A stretch of DNA of 64,000 nt from Salvator merianae (lineage: Eukaryota > Chordata > Lepidosauria > Squamata > Teiidae), in NCBI GenBank assembly GCA_003586115.2, contig QVOM02000049.1, positions 17,737,470 through 17,801,469 on the forward strand, in the 5' to 3' direction. Below the pieces are notes generated by a model, which was given only the letters and a program-made list of their open reading frames with translations, was not told the origin of the DNA and did not search any database. Below are positions 34,691-47,390 of the stretch, piece after piece. How positions within the stretch are numbered: position 1 is the stretch's first letter; every line of letters begins with the position of its first letter. A program made the translations under genes and the position numbers.

Positions 34691-37184
34691 TTGGTGGGCT
34701 GCTTTGATTGGTTTACACCATCAGCTGTTTATCCAGATTTACAGAATAGTCAGTGTGGAAGGTCGTCTGGAAAAGAGGGTTGGACTGGAGGGAGGTTTGT
34801 CTTCTGCCTTTTTCTTTCCAAGAAGACTGGGAAAGTCCTGGATAAGCGGAATGAATGCACAACGTTTTTTTTCCTCCCAGAGCGAATATTTCTAGATCAT
34901 AACCGATCTTGTTCTTGCAGCAGTATTAGGGTTGAAGGATGCTAATATTATTGGCGCTGATTTTTTACAACAAGATGCAATTTTTATTAACGATGTTATT
35001 GGTGATGGTCAATGAATGCACAGGTAGACTCCTAAACGGAATCTGAAATTATCCAGTGCAACAGCTTGCGCTTTTTATTTACGAAGTAAAAATGTGTTAC
35101 TCCATCGTTCCATTTTGTATAGCTAATAAAACAAGCATAACTCACCGTGGGCTGTGATTTGATTTCTCTCCCAAGTACATACTCGTGTTGAGTGTTGGCA
35201 TATTTGAATTTTAACTTTTGATTTTGTTCGAATTTGATGTTATTTTGGCTTACATACTTTACTTTTATCCCACGTACATTTATGGTGCACTATAGTACTT
35301 TAAAATAATAATTGCAGCAAGTTAAATATGTAGTTTTTTTTACTAATAAGGGGTGTTCCATATCTTCTTATTTTACCCAGGTTTTATTAGGTTTTTTTAA
35401 TATTTTGTTGCTTTAATTGGTTTTAACTTAGTTTGTAAATAAACTGTTTTGAGATTTTTTTTAAAAAAATGAAGATGTGGTATGGAAATGTTTTAAATAA
35501 ATATTATCTTGTTGGGAAGAACTGGGGCACATGCAATGGTTCTATGTTGGTGAAGAAAGCTAATTTTAACTAAGAGTTCAGCTGAAATCGCCTTACATTG
35601 GTAAAATGAATGCACTAGTTGATCATGACAATAACGTAATAAAGTAATACAGATAAATATGTATTAGCTAATGTAATAAATATACAATAACACAATTGTG
35701 TTGATGTTTAATTTCAATACAAACATGAGGACCATGAAGGCTTGGGAAAATCCAGACAGAGTGTTTCCTGTCAAAGAGATTAGAAACCAAGGATTTAAGG
35801 TCTCTGGGCTTGGGTCAGGTTATCTGAAGGAATGCTGCTTTAAAAGCTCTTCTTTCCGGCCTGCAGGTGTGGTTGAGACAGTGGAGATGACAAACACAGC
35901 ATTCTTGATAAAAGTGAGACCCTCTTCTCTTAATATTTATATATTTGACTTACATAACTACAGATTTCATCATCCAGAGTCTACCTGGTTTACAAGATAA
36001 GCAACAAGAAATAACAAGTAGACCATACAATTGATGTAGAATGGGCACCAGATTGTTTCTAGTTACTTCTGCATAGGACTTTAAGCAGTCTTGGAAGTCT
36101 GTGCAGGACACGTTTATTTTTATTTCAGCAAGAACGGTAAACACAACTGTGCTAGCAAAAGATGAATAGCAAGCCATTTTTCAAAGTTACGATACTTAAT
36201 GGCTTTTTTCCTGATGGCGTTTATCAAAATGCTTTTAATCATAAAATTGTCACTTGTATAACAGAGTTTTGCTTTTGTATAGCTGGTTTGATGTGACTTT
36301 GCTTGGTTAATGCAACCCTGGAACTCTGAATAATGCGATTTGGCTTCTGGGGTCCCTCTGACTTACACTGGTAGATTGTCCCTTCCCTTCACAGAACCAC
36401 TGATGTAATTGATAACCTTGTTCATTAAACCTGCATATAGTCTGTAAGCTTGTTTCTCAATCATACAGTATTCATTAATGCAGTAAAAATATTGTGAGAT
36501 TCCTCATTAAAGAAGTTCTGGGGGAGCCCATATCCCTCATATTAGCTTCTTCAAGGGATCACTAGAATGGTAGCATGTAATCTGGTGAGGCTTATGGATG
36601 AGATGGTCTTGAACCTGGACCTGTTTATTAAGTGGCATGTTTACTCAAGTGGCACACTATGGTGAGAGTAAAAAAATAAATGTTCTGTGAGCCTTTGTAA
36701 TTCTGTGTGTGGCTCATGCCCAGATTCCCCTCAGAACTGCACTGTAACACAACCTCAGGTTGCTCCATTTCAAGTGCATGTGAGCTCTAAGGAGCAGCAA
36801 CAGCACAGTTTAGGTAGGAAAACCATGGCGGGAAAATTAGTGCCAAGAAAACTAGTCACTTAAATTTAAAAATAATAATAATTTTAAATTTTTTAAAAAA
36901 TAAACCTTAGCGACAGGATGCCGAAAACATCCATGAGTACCAAGTGAAATAAGTTATTACAATCAGCTTTCCCTCTCCTGTGTGACCCTCCACTTTGGGT
37001 GTACAATAGCAGACTGCCCTGCCTTGGTCTGCAAGAGCAATGAATGTCAGTGTTACAATCAGGGATGGTAAATGAAACACTATGGGGAATTATAATATCA
37101 GTGCCACATCATAGCCGCTTGAGTTATAGTGCTGTAAAAGGAAATAAAGCAAGCAAGCATGATTGAATGAAAGAATGAATGAGG
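34691..37184. other. AT-rich upstream sequence
   Basis: No gene seen. A LINE-like 3' tail may lie at about 35420-35470 (TAAATAAACTGTTTTGAG), too weak to call. Confidence 0.4.
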
Positions 37185-37372
37185 TCTGATGCAGGTATCA
37201 GCAGTGAGTCTTTGTGGCCCTCTGTGGGTTATATCTTGGAATAGGAGCCTGCCATCCACACACTGGTGTAGATTACAGCAGGCCCTGCCTGAGGTTTGCC
37301 ATAGACTCCACGAGCATGTGACTGGCAGACCCCTATTCTGGAATATAGTCCAGTTCAGAAAGGGCCTGTGAT
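37185..37372. mobile_element. Palindromic MITE family Y, copy 1
   Basis: The left arm (GTGGCCCTCTGTGGG...GGAATAGGAGCC) mirrors the right arm (GACCCCTATTCTGGAAT...CAGAAAGGGCC) around a GCAGGCCCTGCCTGAGG centre. Matches 54409-54590. Confidence 0.6.
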
Positions 37373-37814
37373 TCTATCCGTGATGATGAGCAAGATAACA
37401 GGGATTCCCTCCAAGTGAGGCTTTCACCTGGGACAGCTAGCCCAAAAGAGCAGACTGGAGAGCCCCCCTCCATGCCCAGGAGCACAGAGGTAGAGTTTCC
37501 TTTCCCTTTCTTCTTCATGTGTGTTTCAGTTCAAGATTGTCTAATTTGGGCTTCATCCATTATATTCAGTACGTCAACTTTCCTGTAAGTTTGAATAGCC
37601 TTGCTGCAGCTTTAAACAGTGTCTCCCCTGCCCGCTAGCACTGTTTATTCAAACCACTTCCTTTTAGTTGCCTTGCCTTCTGTCCCTCCACTGCTTTCAA
37701 CTATCTAATGCTGTGGGGACTTTAAATCAAACCCCATCTCAAACAGTTTTCTTCAAAAATCGTCAATCCTAGTAGAAGTTTAATGGGTTCGAGACCCTTC
37801 TTCTAAGGGAGTCA

Positions 37815-38345
37815 CTATGACTGGGTCCAGACACTGGCCGAATTCTAGCACCAATATCCAGGTGATATTCTGGAGAAAAGTCCCTCCAGAACGATCACCT
37901 ATTGTCTAGACAGCATGGGAGACTGCACTGTCTCTGTGATTTTTGGTACACACACTTCAGGGTATTTCACTGATGCGAAATACCCAGCAGTGCACGATTG
38001 TGATCACCATGCATGCACGAGCATCTTTTTCTTTACCCCATGCATGCGCAGTAGATGCACATATCCAGGTATTGAAATACCTGACACAACGCCATCATCG
38101 TCCATGCACATCCATCTTTTTCAGCCCAGGAGCATGTGTGGTGGCCTGAACAATGATAGTGGCTCTGTCTACAAGGTAAGTGATAGTGTTATTTTGGGGG
38201 GGGGGAAACAGGAGAGTCAAGTTTTCCCAAAATAGGATATCACGTGATTTATGGGAGATACAGTGTAGCTATTGTGGAGTTGCCACAGATACATCTAGCA
38301 ATCCCACCGTAGTGGTGTCGTAACGGTGATGGGGCCAAAGATAAC
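37815..38345. repeat. Repeat family A, copy 1
   Basis: Shares ordered blocks with 59830-60250 and 61290-61680: GTGATATTCTGGA, CATGCATGCACGAGCATCTTTT, GAACAATGATAGTGGCTCTG, TTTTCCCAAAATAGGATATCAC, and GTTGCCACAGATACATCTAGCAATC (in part). Non-coding; probably a non-autonomous DNA transposon with degraded ends. Confidence 0.6.
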
Positions 38346-38644
38346 TATCACACATTTGTGCTTGATTCCCTGATGCTTCAAGAGCTGAGAATAAGAGGTG
38401 TGTAATAACAGTGTCTCACATTACCTAAACCAACCCTGATCCCTCGAAACGGAGGGCAGCATTTAAGTTCTGTTTTACATTCCTTGGCTATTTGGAGTCT
38501 GATAGGGCAGAATGAAGCTCAGTCCCATGGTGCAATGACATCAGCATTCACCTGTGTTTCCAGGGTAAGGACTGGCGCTGTGAAGCTCTGAAAGGTCCAC
38601 AAAGGCACATCACTGAGCAATCGCATTATCCCGGGGAACATCAT

Positions 38645-38890
38645 GACAGAGACTGCATTCACACACACAGTTTTTAGGAAAACAACTTAAAGGTGGTAGC
38701 TGCTACACAATAGTGTTCCCATTCCACCTCTGTGCCAACTTAAAGGCCATCCAAAGCCTTGCAGTGTATTTACTGACCTTTAATGTGAATTACAGATGGG
38801 ATGGAAACTCTAGCTGCCATACATGCTAACAACTCTAAACTGCTTTTGAACCACAGTTTCCAGGTAGCTGAGAGGCACAATACTGCTTGA
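38645..38890. mobile_element. Palindromic MITE family Z, copy 1
   Basis: TGCATTCACACACACAG near the left. A TTAAAGGCCATCCAAAG ... GACCTTTAATGTGAATT central hairpin. The right arm ends in AAACTGCTTTTGAACCAC. Same organisation as 43765-44000. Confidence 0.5.
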
Positions 38891-39117
38891 GGCAGCTACA
38901 TGTTTCTCCTCCCTCCTCCTTGAAAACCAATAAAGGGGCATGAAGAGGAGTACCAGCCTCTGTTTTGTTTTGGCTATTTCAAATAACTTGAAACATGTTT
39001 TGCAGACCCCTGTTTTTCATATCCTTGTGTACTATGGAAGAGTCAAGTCTGATGCTCCTGTAAGACCAGGCAACAGTTTACTTGTGGCAGAACTGCTAGT
39101 AGAAACTTTTTCTTAAA

Positions 39118-39440
39118 CTAGGGGCCTGTTTGCACTTTTCACTAGTGAGCATCTGCATGTTTACTAGTGAATTGAATTCACATTGCACAGAGGCCCTAAA
39201 GATTATGTGAAGAACAAAATTGTGATCACTGCTGTACTGGGAGCAGCTGAAGTGGTCCCCAGTTTCCATGGCAGTGGCCAGATGTTTCCCCAGTCATGGT
39301 GGGCGTCCAGGATACGCATTGTGATTGCTGGACACCTGTTTCTTGGATGTTCCAGTCCTTGCAATGCGGATGGCCACCACACTGCAAGGTGTGTTACATC
39401 TTGGAATGTTCAAATGCGAACAAGCACAGAGTAAGGGTGG
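39118..39440. mobile_element. Probable MITE with GGGGCCTGTTTGCAC end
   Basis: The left end GGGGCCTGTTTGCACTTTTC matches the termini of family X and of 49275-49557. The right end is weakly inverted (TTCAAATGCGAACAAGCAC). Open frames inside are not gene-like. Confidence 0.4.
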
Positions 39441-39589
39441 AATCTAATGCCACAAGACTACTCCATGGGGTGGAAGGGTATAAGGAACTACAGGGAATAT
39501 ATTGTTACAGGAACTGCTATAGACACATGTTTTTGTGCTTAAGATGCAGCGTGGACTCCAGCAGAAGCCTGAGATATAGCTGTGGATCC

Positions 39590-39800
39590 AGGAAAAGCCA
39601 GAGACACTGAGTGGACAAGGAGCTTGTTTTTATACCCCAAACCACACCCTGGGGACAGGCAGAAAACCGGACTGTTCAGGTGGGGGGAAGAGTAAACAAG
39701 GAAACTGGGCAACATTCAGCCTTTCCAAGTGATGTAAACAAGTTGGATTAACTGAATCAGCAATTCAGTTTGGACACACACATTATCATGCCAGTCTTGC
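39590..39800 (+). repeat. Unclassified repeat family W, copy 1
   Basis: Shares with 51000-51245 and 42930-43140 a series of blocks: TTTTTATACCCC, a short ACCCT-GGGACAGGCAG piece, AACAAGGAA-TG-CAACATTCA, CAGTTTGG-CA-CCACATTAT and TCTTGCAGCT. A further match (CTGTCCAGTCCAGATCC) lies beyond the intervening SINE at about 40333-40350. Confidence 0.55.
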
Positions 39801-39825
39801 AGCTCCTCTTGAACTCTAACAGTTT

Positions 39826-40135
39826 AAAGAAGAAGAAGAAGAAGAACTTGGTTTTTATACCCCACTTTTCTCAGCCAAAGCTGACTCAAAGCGGCTTACA
39901 AGGTTATTTTTCGCCGGAAGGCTTACATCTATCTATCTTCCACATCACACAATGTGATGCTCCCTATTTATCTACTTGCAATTTCTTGCTTTCGAACAGT
40001 TAGGTTGGCTGGAGCTAGAGGCCAGTAGAGGGTGCTCATCCCCTCTACACGGCAGACAGGGGCCTTGAACTCTGATCCTCCTATTGAAAGATCCGTGCCT
40101 TAGCCACCTGCACCACCGTGCCTTAAAGGTCACCT
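39826..40135 (-). repeat. tRNA-derived SINE, minus strand, inserted in family W
   Basis: The left end is an (AGA)n run followed by GGTTTTTATACCCCACTTTTC and CTCAAAGCGGCTTACAAGG, the inverted 3' end of a SINE. The right end holds a tRNA-like head on the minus strand (GTGGCTAAGGCACGGATC with a GATCAGAGTTCAAGG B-box). Confidence 0.7.
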
Positions 40136-40904
40136 TAAGTTTGGCAGGATTAGGTCTTTGTGTGGTACAAAAACAGGTTTTAAGAAAATGGGCTTTAGAC
40201 AGGAAAAACAGGCAAAGTTTTTTAGTCAGTAGGTCTTAGAAGAGGAAGGAGTACATCATGATGTGGTGGGTGCAAACTCCACGCTTTCTGTTAGCTAAAA
40301 ATGCTGAAAATGGTACTTAGCGCTATTGAGTCCTGTCCAGTCCAGATCCCTGTATTCTTATTTCATGTGTACAGCTGTAGAAAAAGAAAGGAGCACATTG
40401 CAGAACAATGTCATATGCAGTCAGAGCCTGACAACAGCTGATAATCTAGAAAATAAATCTGGAGTTCTGAATTAATTGTGGTATTGGATCAGTTCTATTG
40501 AATCTCTCAGGACTGATTCTTTCATTCATTCAATGACTAGCCACATCCCTTTTAAGGTGGCATCAGCTTGATATTAACATGCAGTGTTAGATCAGTAGCG
40601 GCAGGTAATCTCCTCTTTCACTTTCTTCGTAACAGCAGCACTTGTCTGACTTTTGTTTCTTTGCAGAGTCCTGACTTGGCAGGCTCCACTCCACAGCAAG
40701 TTTAGTAGCATTTCAGTGCTCTTAAAATGTATTCATTCCAAACTTCTGTAATCAATACCAAAACTTTTTTAAAAAACCAAGCAAACCATGAAATCAAGAT
40801 GGTTAAAATATCCTGTGGAAGAGAATAGGAATACTCATGAATTGCTATGATGAAGGAAACCTAGGATAGATTAATAATGAAAATGGGATAATATTCTTTC
40901 AGGC

Positions 40905-41095
40905 ATTTGGGGTGTGGCCAAAAGTCATTGGTAGAGCTTCTGCTTTGAATGAAGATATGAAGATCAGTCCTCAGCATCTTCCCAGAAGGACACAGTGGCA
41001 AATCATTTCCCTATATTGTTGCCAAGAAAGCTGCATGGATGAACTCAGCTCATCAGGAGCTGAGTCCAACCTTAGTTATCTTTTTAAGATACACT
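40905..41095 (+). repeat. tRNA-derived SINE, plus strand
   Basis: The head CATTGGTAGAGCTTCTGCTT plus a decayed B-box (GATCAGTCCTC). The body GTGGCAAATCATTTCCC ... TTGCCAAGAAAGCTGCATGG resembles the body of the 5S-headed SINE at 23795-23945. Confidence 0.65.
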
Positions 41096-42929
41096 TTTAA
41101 AAGAAAAATTCTTCCCCTTCTGTGTCATTAAATTAAAACAGTATGTTAATGCCATGCTCCAGTTTGCCCATAGTAAGAAATCATGGTTCAGATCAGGTGA
41201 TCTGTGAATAAGCAGAACTTTGCTGGTCCATACTGCTCAGTATATATCATGCATCAATCTTCCCCTTTCAGAGTTGGGGAAAAAAAACTATGCAGTGACT
41301 AACTTAAGCTGTGTTCATGTGCAATAAAATAAAATGCCTCTGGGGCAGGTTAAAGAAGTTATGCAGGTGGGATTGTTCACAGGTCAGTCTACCCCCTCAT
41401 GAACTTTCTAGGCTAGGTAAGGTGGATTAGAGATGATAAAATGAGTGCCACACACTACCCTCTGTAAGGTATTTTTGAGACCCTTTTTTGGCTATGTGTA
41501 AATGCAGTCTAAGTGGTACATATGGACCAGCACTCATATGTTACTTCTCTCAAGTTTTTCATGTAAACCACTTTGAACACACTTTGGTTTTCACACGTAA
41601 TTTATTTGAAACAAAATAACTTTTTTGATAACTGGGTTATACATAAAGGTAAGACATGGATTGTAGCCTGTTATTCTCCAGCAGCATTCTCATGGCAGAA
41701 TCTTTAAAAGACCAAAGCTTTGGTTTGACAGTTGACATGGTTAGAGCCAATCCTTGGGGAGGGGGAAATAGCTTGCCCAATTTCTATACAAAGTTTGCTT
41801 TTCTTAAGGGTAAAAACACAGAGAGAATAACTTTATTACATGGAAAACAGCAACAATATCAGATTTGGGGGAGAATTAGTCAAATGGTAGCAATAACACA
41901 AAATGTGAAATGCCAAGGTAAGCAAACAGTTATTTGAATCAAACGGAGAGATTTTAACTGTAACTATGGCAAATAAAATCCCACAAAATGAAAGTTCGCA
42001 GCTCTAAGGACACAGGTAAGACAAAAAACCAGACTAGAGGTCAGTTTAGCTATAGAAACATGGGATTTTTCAGCCAATCAGGGCTTGTTGCTAAGAGATA
42101 GAAGGGCATATTAATAGGGGAAGATAAGGATAATTAAACTTAGTTTAGCAGCTGGGAAGAGGCGGCATTGTGAGTTGGAACCTCTCCACAATTTTCTGGT
42201 TCAAGTCTCCTATCAATTGCTACATATATAGCAAATGTTTCCCACACAAATATCAGTTATAGCCCCCCAAGTGAAATGGGCGTGATCCACGCTACAGCTA
42301 CCTTTTTTCATTAAAGAAGGAATCAGGTTGTTAGTAGTTGAGCAATAAAGCAGAGAAAGGGGCAAAGTGAAATTCATTAAAGGAAAGAATGCTGAAGAAA
42401 ACAAGAAGAGGGAACGGGGAGTAGGAGAATTTATACTTTCCTTGGGGGTCTTCTCTTAGTCAAGGAGGGTCTTCACAACTCAGAAAGTGATACAGAGTTG
42501 CCAGCACAGACACGTACACATACACAGATGATTGGGCTAAGACTTTTGTGAGGTTGAGTATGATACTGCAGAGGCAGAGGGTCTAGAAATCTCAGGAATA
42601 ATCAGTTGTAAATGTTTCCTGAGACAACTGCTGAATTGAAATGTCATGAATAGGAGATTAGATACTCAGAGACAATTCAAGGTCAGATTGCCCCAGACCT
42701 TGGCAACAGTAAAACAGCTCCAAGTCTTGAGTTGAAAGAGACAGCTTAGATTTCTTCTTTCAATCCAGTAGTGATTTCAGCAGTGGTCTTTGTAGAAGCA
42801 GGAACCCACTCACACAGCAAGTTCATAAAGTTCAGTTCTTAATGAACCTTGACATAGGCAAGAACGTGGAGTGGTGGCACTGGGTAAGAGCACATACACT
42901 GAACCAAGGAAGAACCAAAGACATAGAGT
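41096..42929. other. Intergenic sequence, probably old unclassified repeats
   Basis: A MITE-like stretch may lie at about 41300-41515. The purine-rich DNA from about 41640 onward resembles 49690-50990 in composition and precedes family W in both places, hinting at one larger element. No coding domain seen. Confidence 0.35.
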
Positions 42930-43140
42930 AGTGGACTTCAATGGGAGCAAGGACACCTACTATTATACTCCAAAATGTACCCTCAAGGCAAAGGGCAAAA
43001 TGTTTGGGAGGAAATGGGGATAAACAAAAATATTCACAATTATTCAGGCATCCCAGGACAGGTAAGCAAGGTGCAGAGATTAAATCAACTTGGGTGCCCA
43101 CATCTGCATTCTAATCTTGCAACTCTATCACTTAGGGCAA
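42930..43140 (+). repeat. Unclassified repeat family W, copy 2 (diverged)
   Basis: Order of blocks as in 51000-51245: an ATTATACTCC-ACCCTCAAGGCA piece, a GGATAAACAAAAATATTCACAA piece (in part), then ATTCAGGCATC and TTGGGTGCCCACATCTGCATT, TCTTGCAACTC. Confidence 0.4.
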
Positions 43141-43764
43141 GACAGTGCTAGCTCAAGTAGTGTCCTTCTGTCACAAGCTGATAGGAGTAACCTGTCTTGG
43201 GGCACAAACAGCTAAACAAAGATATTTTTTTTGATGGGAAGCAGACAATGTGAAGGATTTGAGTCAGTGGGTCAAGAAGTGTGTGTGACTACACTCATCA
43301 CATGCTCTGTTAACCAAGGTGGATTCTGGTCTCAACATAAGTCTCATGCTTTTAATGGTCACTTATTTCTTCTGATCCAGATTCCTTGTATAATAGCTAC
43401 TTATTATAACAGCCTGCTACGTCAAAGGAAAAAGCAAAATGGGAGCAATATCCATTTCATGGAAACCTGCTAACTATGGTTTACTGTGACATGTAAATTA
43501 TATTATCAGTTTCTTCCTGATGTTCAGTTCTGTTTTATGGAATGAAACATTTAGTCAATCATTCACTAGATGAACTGACTGTTGTATTAATTGTTTAAGG
43601 ACCAAAGAACATGAAACTGGATTAAAGTGGAATCTCTGAAAGGTACAATAAATTGTCAGATTATATATACAGGTTTTTAAAAGGACATTCACCATGTTTA
43701 CAGCTACGATAAATTAATTAATTGTCACAAACTGTAGTTGATATTGCTATGTTATTTGTTGGTA
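43141..43764. other. Unique sequence, nothing recognised
   Basis: No gene or repeat call possible. Confidence 0.4.
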
Positions 43765-44000
43765 AGGCTGGATCCACACACATTAAAAAAGCTGCTCAAA
43801 AGTAGTTTAGCAATGGTAACATGCAGGTGTTGGTGTTTCCATCCTGCCAGAATCCACATTAAAGGCCATAAAATGCACTTCAGAAGTGCATTTTCTGGCC
43901 TTTAACATGGATTAAGACTCTAGCATGCAGAAGCTACTGCCTCTAAACTAGTTTTGAGCCTCTTTAAATACTGCATGTATATGCAACCTAAATGATGGTG
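43765..44000. mobile_element. Palindromic MITE family Z, copy 2
   Basis: A strong hairpin centred near 43888: AAAGGCCATAAAATGCACTT / AAGTGCATTTTCTGGCCTTT. The arms continue outward (CTGCTCAAAAGTAGTTTAG on the left, CTAAACTAGTTTTGAGC on the right). About 200 bp that could fold back almost end to end. Confidence 0.7.
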
Positions 44001-44149
44001 TTGCCCCAGGGATCTGACAGTGCCCTGGCTGGACTGTGGCAACTTATTTACATTATGTAACACAGTGGTGGGTTTTTGAAATACAGAATGTGAATCTGCC
44101 TATCAGTTCATTTGGATGGATATGAAGGTACGGCCTTCCTTCAGTATTT

Positions 44150-44450
44150 CATATCATGTACAACCTCATATCAACCTTTACTACCAGAAGGGGTGGAGAC
44201 AGCCATTAGCTTGGGTGGCTTTAAGAATGGGTTGGACAAATTCATGGAGGACAAATGTATCAGTTTCTACTAGAATGGATGCCTCTAAAGGCCATTTATA
44301 GAGAGTTGAGAGCAAGTGAGGGTTTTGTTCTTGTGTTCTGTTTGAGAATGCATAGTGGCTAATGTTGGGTCATTCTATGTGAGAGGATGGTGGACTCGAT
44401 GGCCTGTGGTCTGATCCAGCAAGGCTTCTCATATGTTCTTATGTTCCTGT
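44150..44450 (+). repeat. CR1-type LINE 3' end
   Basis: The 3' UTR with GGTTGGACAAATTCATGGAGG, GGTGGACTCGATGGCCTGTG and CTGATCCAGCAAGGCTTCTC. It ends in the tandem octamer TTATGTTC (44437-44448) that marks CR1 3' termini. Confidence 0.85.
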
Positions 44451-45044
44451 ACAACTTCATAACATGTAGAATTTGTGGATGTATATTTTTTTTTTGGTTC
44501 TTTAATTTGAATGTGGGCATCTGCAAATAGATACTTGGTTAAAAGGTGAGAGTTTTAGCTGGTATATTATAATTTTTGTTAAGTGGAACATGAAGACAGT
44601 GCTCAGTCTACAGTGATACCCAACGTGGCATCTGTAGGCAGGTATCTTTAGATATTTTGTTTCCATGCAAAAAAGCAAAGCAAAGAAAAAGCTAACAGAA
44701 ATAAACATAAAAATGTGACAACTGCTTCACAAATCCTGTAAAATGGTTAAAAGTTATTGTTTTTAGGGGGAAAAGATTGCTTTGATGCATTCAGCCTCCA
44801 CGGATTTCAAAATCACAGTGAAGGAGAAGAAAAAGATGTTGGCCAAGAATCAACAGGTAAGGAGGGGAAGGTGCTTCAGAGCACCTGTGCATTTTAGAAC
44901 TTTAAAAAATGAAAGTGAAAGCTATTGTGGAGCAGTGCTGCTGAGTGGTGTTGAAAACTTTTCCACAGAAGAAAGAGACAACATGCACTACAAATCACTT
45001 TACTGGCAAGAGTGATTGCAAAATGTTTTGGAAGATGCCACCAC
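44451..45044. other. Unique sequence, nothing recognised
   Basis: No gene or repeat call possible. Confidence 0.4.
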
Positions 45045-45118
45045 AAATCCAGCCTACAGAATAATTTGGTGGCAATCCCACCATAGCGGCACCAAAATAG
45101 CCCAACTCTGGATGCAGC
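45045..45118. repeat. Fragment of repeat family A
   Basis: GGTGGCAATCCCACCATAGC and GGCACCAAAATAGC match the right-hand block of family A (compare 60195-60225). It ends at CTCTGGATGCAGCCC, directly beside BovB. Confidence 0.45.
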
Positions 45119-45366
45119 CCAGTTCTCCCCAACTCTTCATGACTCCATGGACTCAGCACATCATGCCCCTTTGTCTTCCACTGCCTCCCAAAGTCTGCCC
45201 AAGCTCATGTTCATCACTTCCATGACACTGTCTATCCATCTCATCTTCTGCCCTCCCCTTCTGCTTTTGTTTTCAATCTTTCCCAGCATCAGGGTCTTTT
45301 CCAATGAGTCCTCTCTTCTCATTATGTGACCAAAGCATTTGAGCGTCAGCTTCAGTATTTGCTATA
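45119..45366 (-). mobile_element. BovB (RTE) LINE fragment, minus strand
   Basis: Plus-strand text reads AACTCTTCATGACTCCATGG, GCCCAAGCTCATGTTCATC, TCTTTCCCAGCATCAGGGTC and TGTGACCAAAGCATTTGAG, the inverse of the C-terminal and 3' part of BovB. Co-linear with 53968-54330. Confidence 0.8.
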
Positions 45367-46205
45367 AGAATAAGGACAGTAATTTAAAGTGGGGAAAATA
45401 TGGCTAGAGTTTTCTAACAGAATAATAATTTTCATTATTAAGGCACTTAACATAGTTGTGATAATGGAAAGCATAAGGCAATCTTAGTAAATGCTCTTTG
45501 TGCAATTGCCAGACATGCAGGGAAAATACAAGTTTCCTGTTACAAAATTAAATGTTAGAAATGAAAAGGTTTGCAGCATATCTCTCTCTGAAGTGAAATG
45601 CCAGTCAAGAAATGGGTGTCTTGCTGTGGTCTGGCAGAAAGTGGTAATAAGCCATTTAGAAGGATCACGCTTGAATGTTTGCACCACTTCACACAGTCTT
45701 TGCAGTAAGCTGTTTGTTGATCTTCAATTGAGCAGAGAACAGAGTTCTAAGTACAAGTACCTTCTGGTTTCATATTGTTTTTATATCCCATTCTTTTCAA
45801 CTGTTGATTTAATCCAGTACTGACCAGTTTTCTTCTGCCTGCTTTTTACCTATAATGGACAATTTGTTTATCTAAAATATTTATGTACCACTACACATGT
45901 AAAATCTTATAGCAGATTTCAGTAAAGACAATTAAATCAGTTTTGTGCTGGAGAAGGAAACCCATACTGGGAAAACCTGAGTGAAAAGATATCTCTTCAG
46001 TAGGCACCCCAGAATATCAAGAAGGACATTAGGCATTGTAGTGAGACCAAAATATACATGTAATATCTGCCATTCTATGATATTGATTTGCTAAGCACAG
46101 ATTCTGTTATTCCAAACAGGTGTAGTTCATTTAGAGGACATATATTAGAAAGCAGTGCTTCAAAGGGAATCGAGTCAGCTGAATAAACTGACTCAGAGTT
46201 CCATT
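45367..46205. other. Unique sequence, nothing recognised
   Basis: The 110-codon open frame at 45491-45823 (plus) shows no known domain and is probably chance. Confidence 0.4.
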
Positions 46206-46640
46206 CTCTGAGACTTAGGGCCTTTTCGTACTTTACACTAGTGCACGGAGGCCCTGGTGATCGGGAACAGACTGCAGCTGCTCCCAATCACTACTTGCCA
46301 TGGAGCACAAAACTGTACTTCACAGATATGCTGGGAGTAATTGGATTGCTCCCAGTACACTGCGTTCACACCCTCATCTGGGTGCTAATGCTGAGCAGTG
46401 TGGCATGGTGTGGGTGCATAATCAAGCCGCATTCCCGGTTGCCATGGTAGCAGCCAGAAGTTTCCCTGGCTGCTGTCATGGTGCGGGCTGCCACCATTTG
46501 TGCTGCAAATGCTGGTAGTCTGTTGCAGTTATGTTCCAGGCCTCACGGTGTACATGGCTTTCATGCTGTGTGGTCTGTTCTACTTTAGAATGGGATAATT
46601 ATCCCATTCTAAGGTGGAAAGTGTGAAAAAGTCCTTAGGC
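46206..46640. mobile_element. MITE family X, copy 3 (inverted relative to copies 1-2)
   Basis: Ends AGGGCCTTTTCGTACTTTAC and GTGTGAAAAAGTCCTTA are inverted repeats. The interior ATTGCTCCCAGTACACTGCG, TTCACACCCTCATCTGGGTGC is the reverse complement of copy 1. A TTAGAATGGGATAATTATCC palindrome sits near the right end. Confidence 0.65.
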
Positions 46641-47390
46641 AGCTTTAATTCCTGTGAACTCCATGGGAGAAATGCATAGTTAACTCTCATCATTTTGGTC
46701 AGCCCACTGCTAGCTCACATTTTATTTATTTTATTATATATTTTAGAGTGATTTACAATAACGAATAAAATAATGAGATTAAAAACAGTAGTCAACAGTC
46801 AGCCAAGTGATTTCATCAGCAATCAGCTGGATAAATTTAGGCATGTGCTAAAAACTAAACAAGAGTTCATGCATCTTGTATAATTTGTGGTGAGACAATT
46901 CCACAAGATTTGATTCTTCAACTGCATATCATTGGGCTGCAACATCAAAAGGGTAAAATGACAGAAGTCAATAGTTTTGTCCTGTTATCTACTTGAATAG
47001 TGACTATAAATTAACACCCCAGCTTATTTGACTAACAGAAAAAAATTAGCAGCGACACTTAAGATGCCTAGGTGAGTTTACTTCCGATTAGATCAAACTG
47101 CTTGGAATCTTAGGGATCACAGTGGCTAATTGCATTTTGTGAGTGAGTGCATTTTTTCTTTGATTAAAAGAATTTTTTTTAATATTCTGCATACCTTCAA
47201 GAAGCTATATAATATTTATGTTACGTATATCTGGCCTTATTGAAATATGTTTTTTTTAGTTTCTTCTCCAGCAAAGACCAAAAGAATGAAAATCAATCCT
47301 TTTAGCAATTCCTCCAACATGATCCTACTGAAGTTAACACTTAAATTCCATTGCTTTCAACAAGACAGTTAAAGTTGAAATCAGTCATAA
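46641..47390. other. Unique sequence, nothing recognised
   Basis: No gene or repeat call possible. Confidence 0.4.

Noticed and set aside
34047..34895. 282-codon plus-strand frame in the distal CpG island
   Set aside because: It runs out of the GC-rich block into AT-rich DNA with no domain, two other frames are also open over the same bases, and composition is low complexity.
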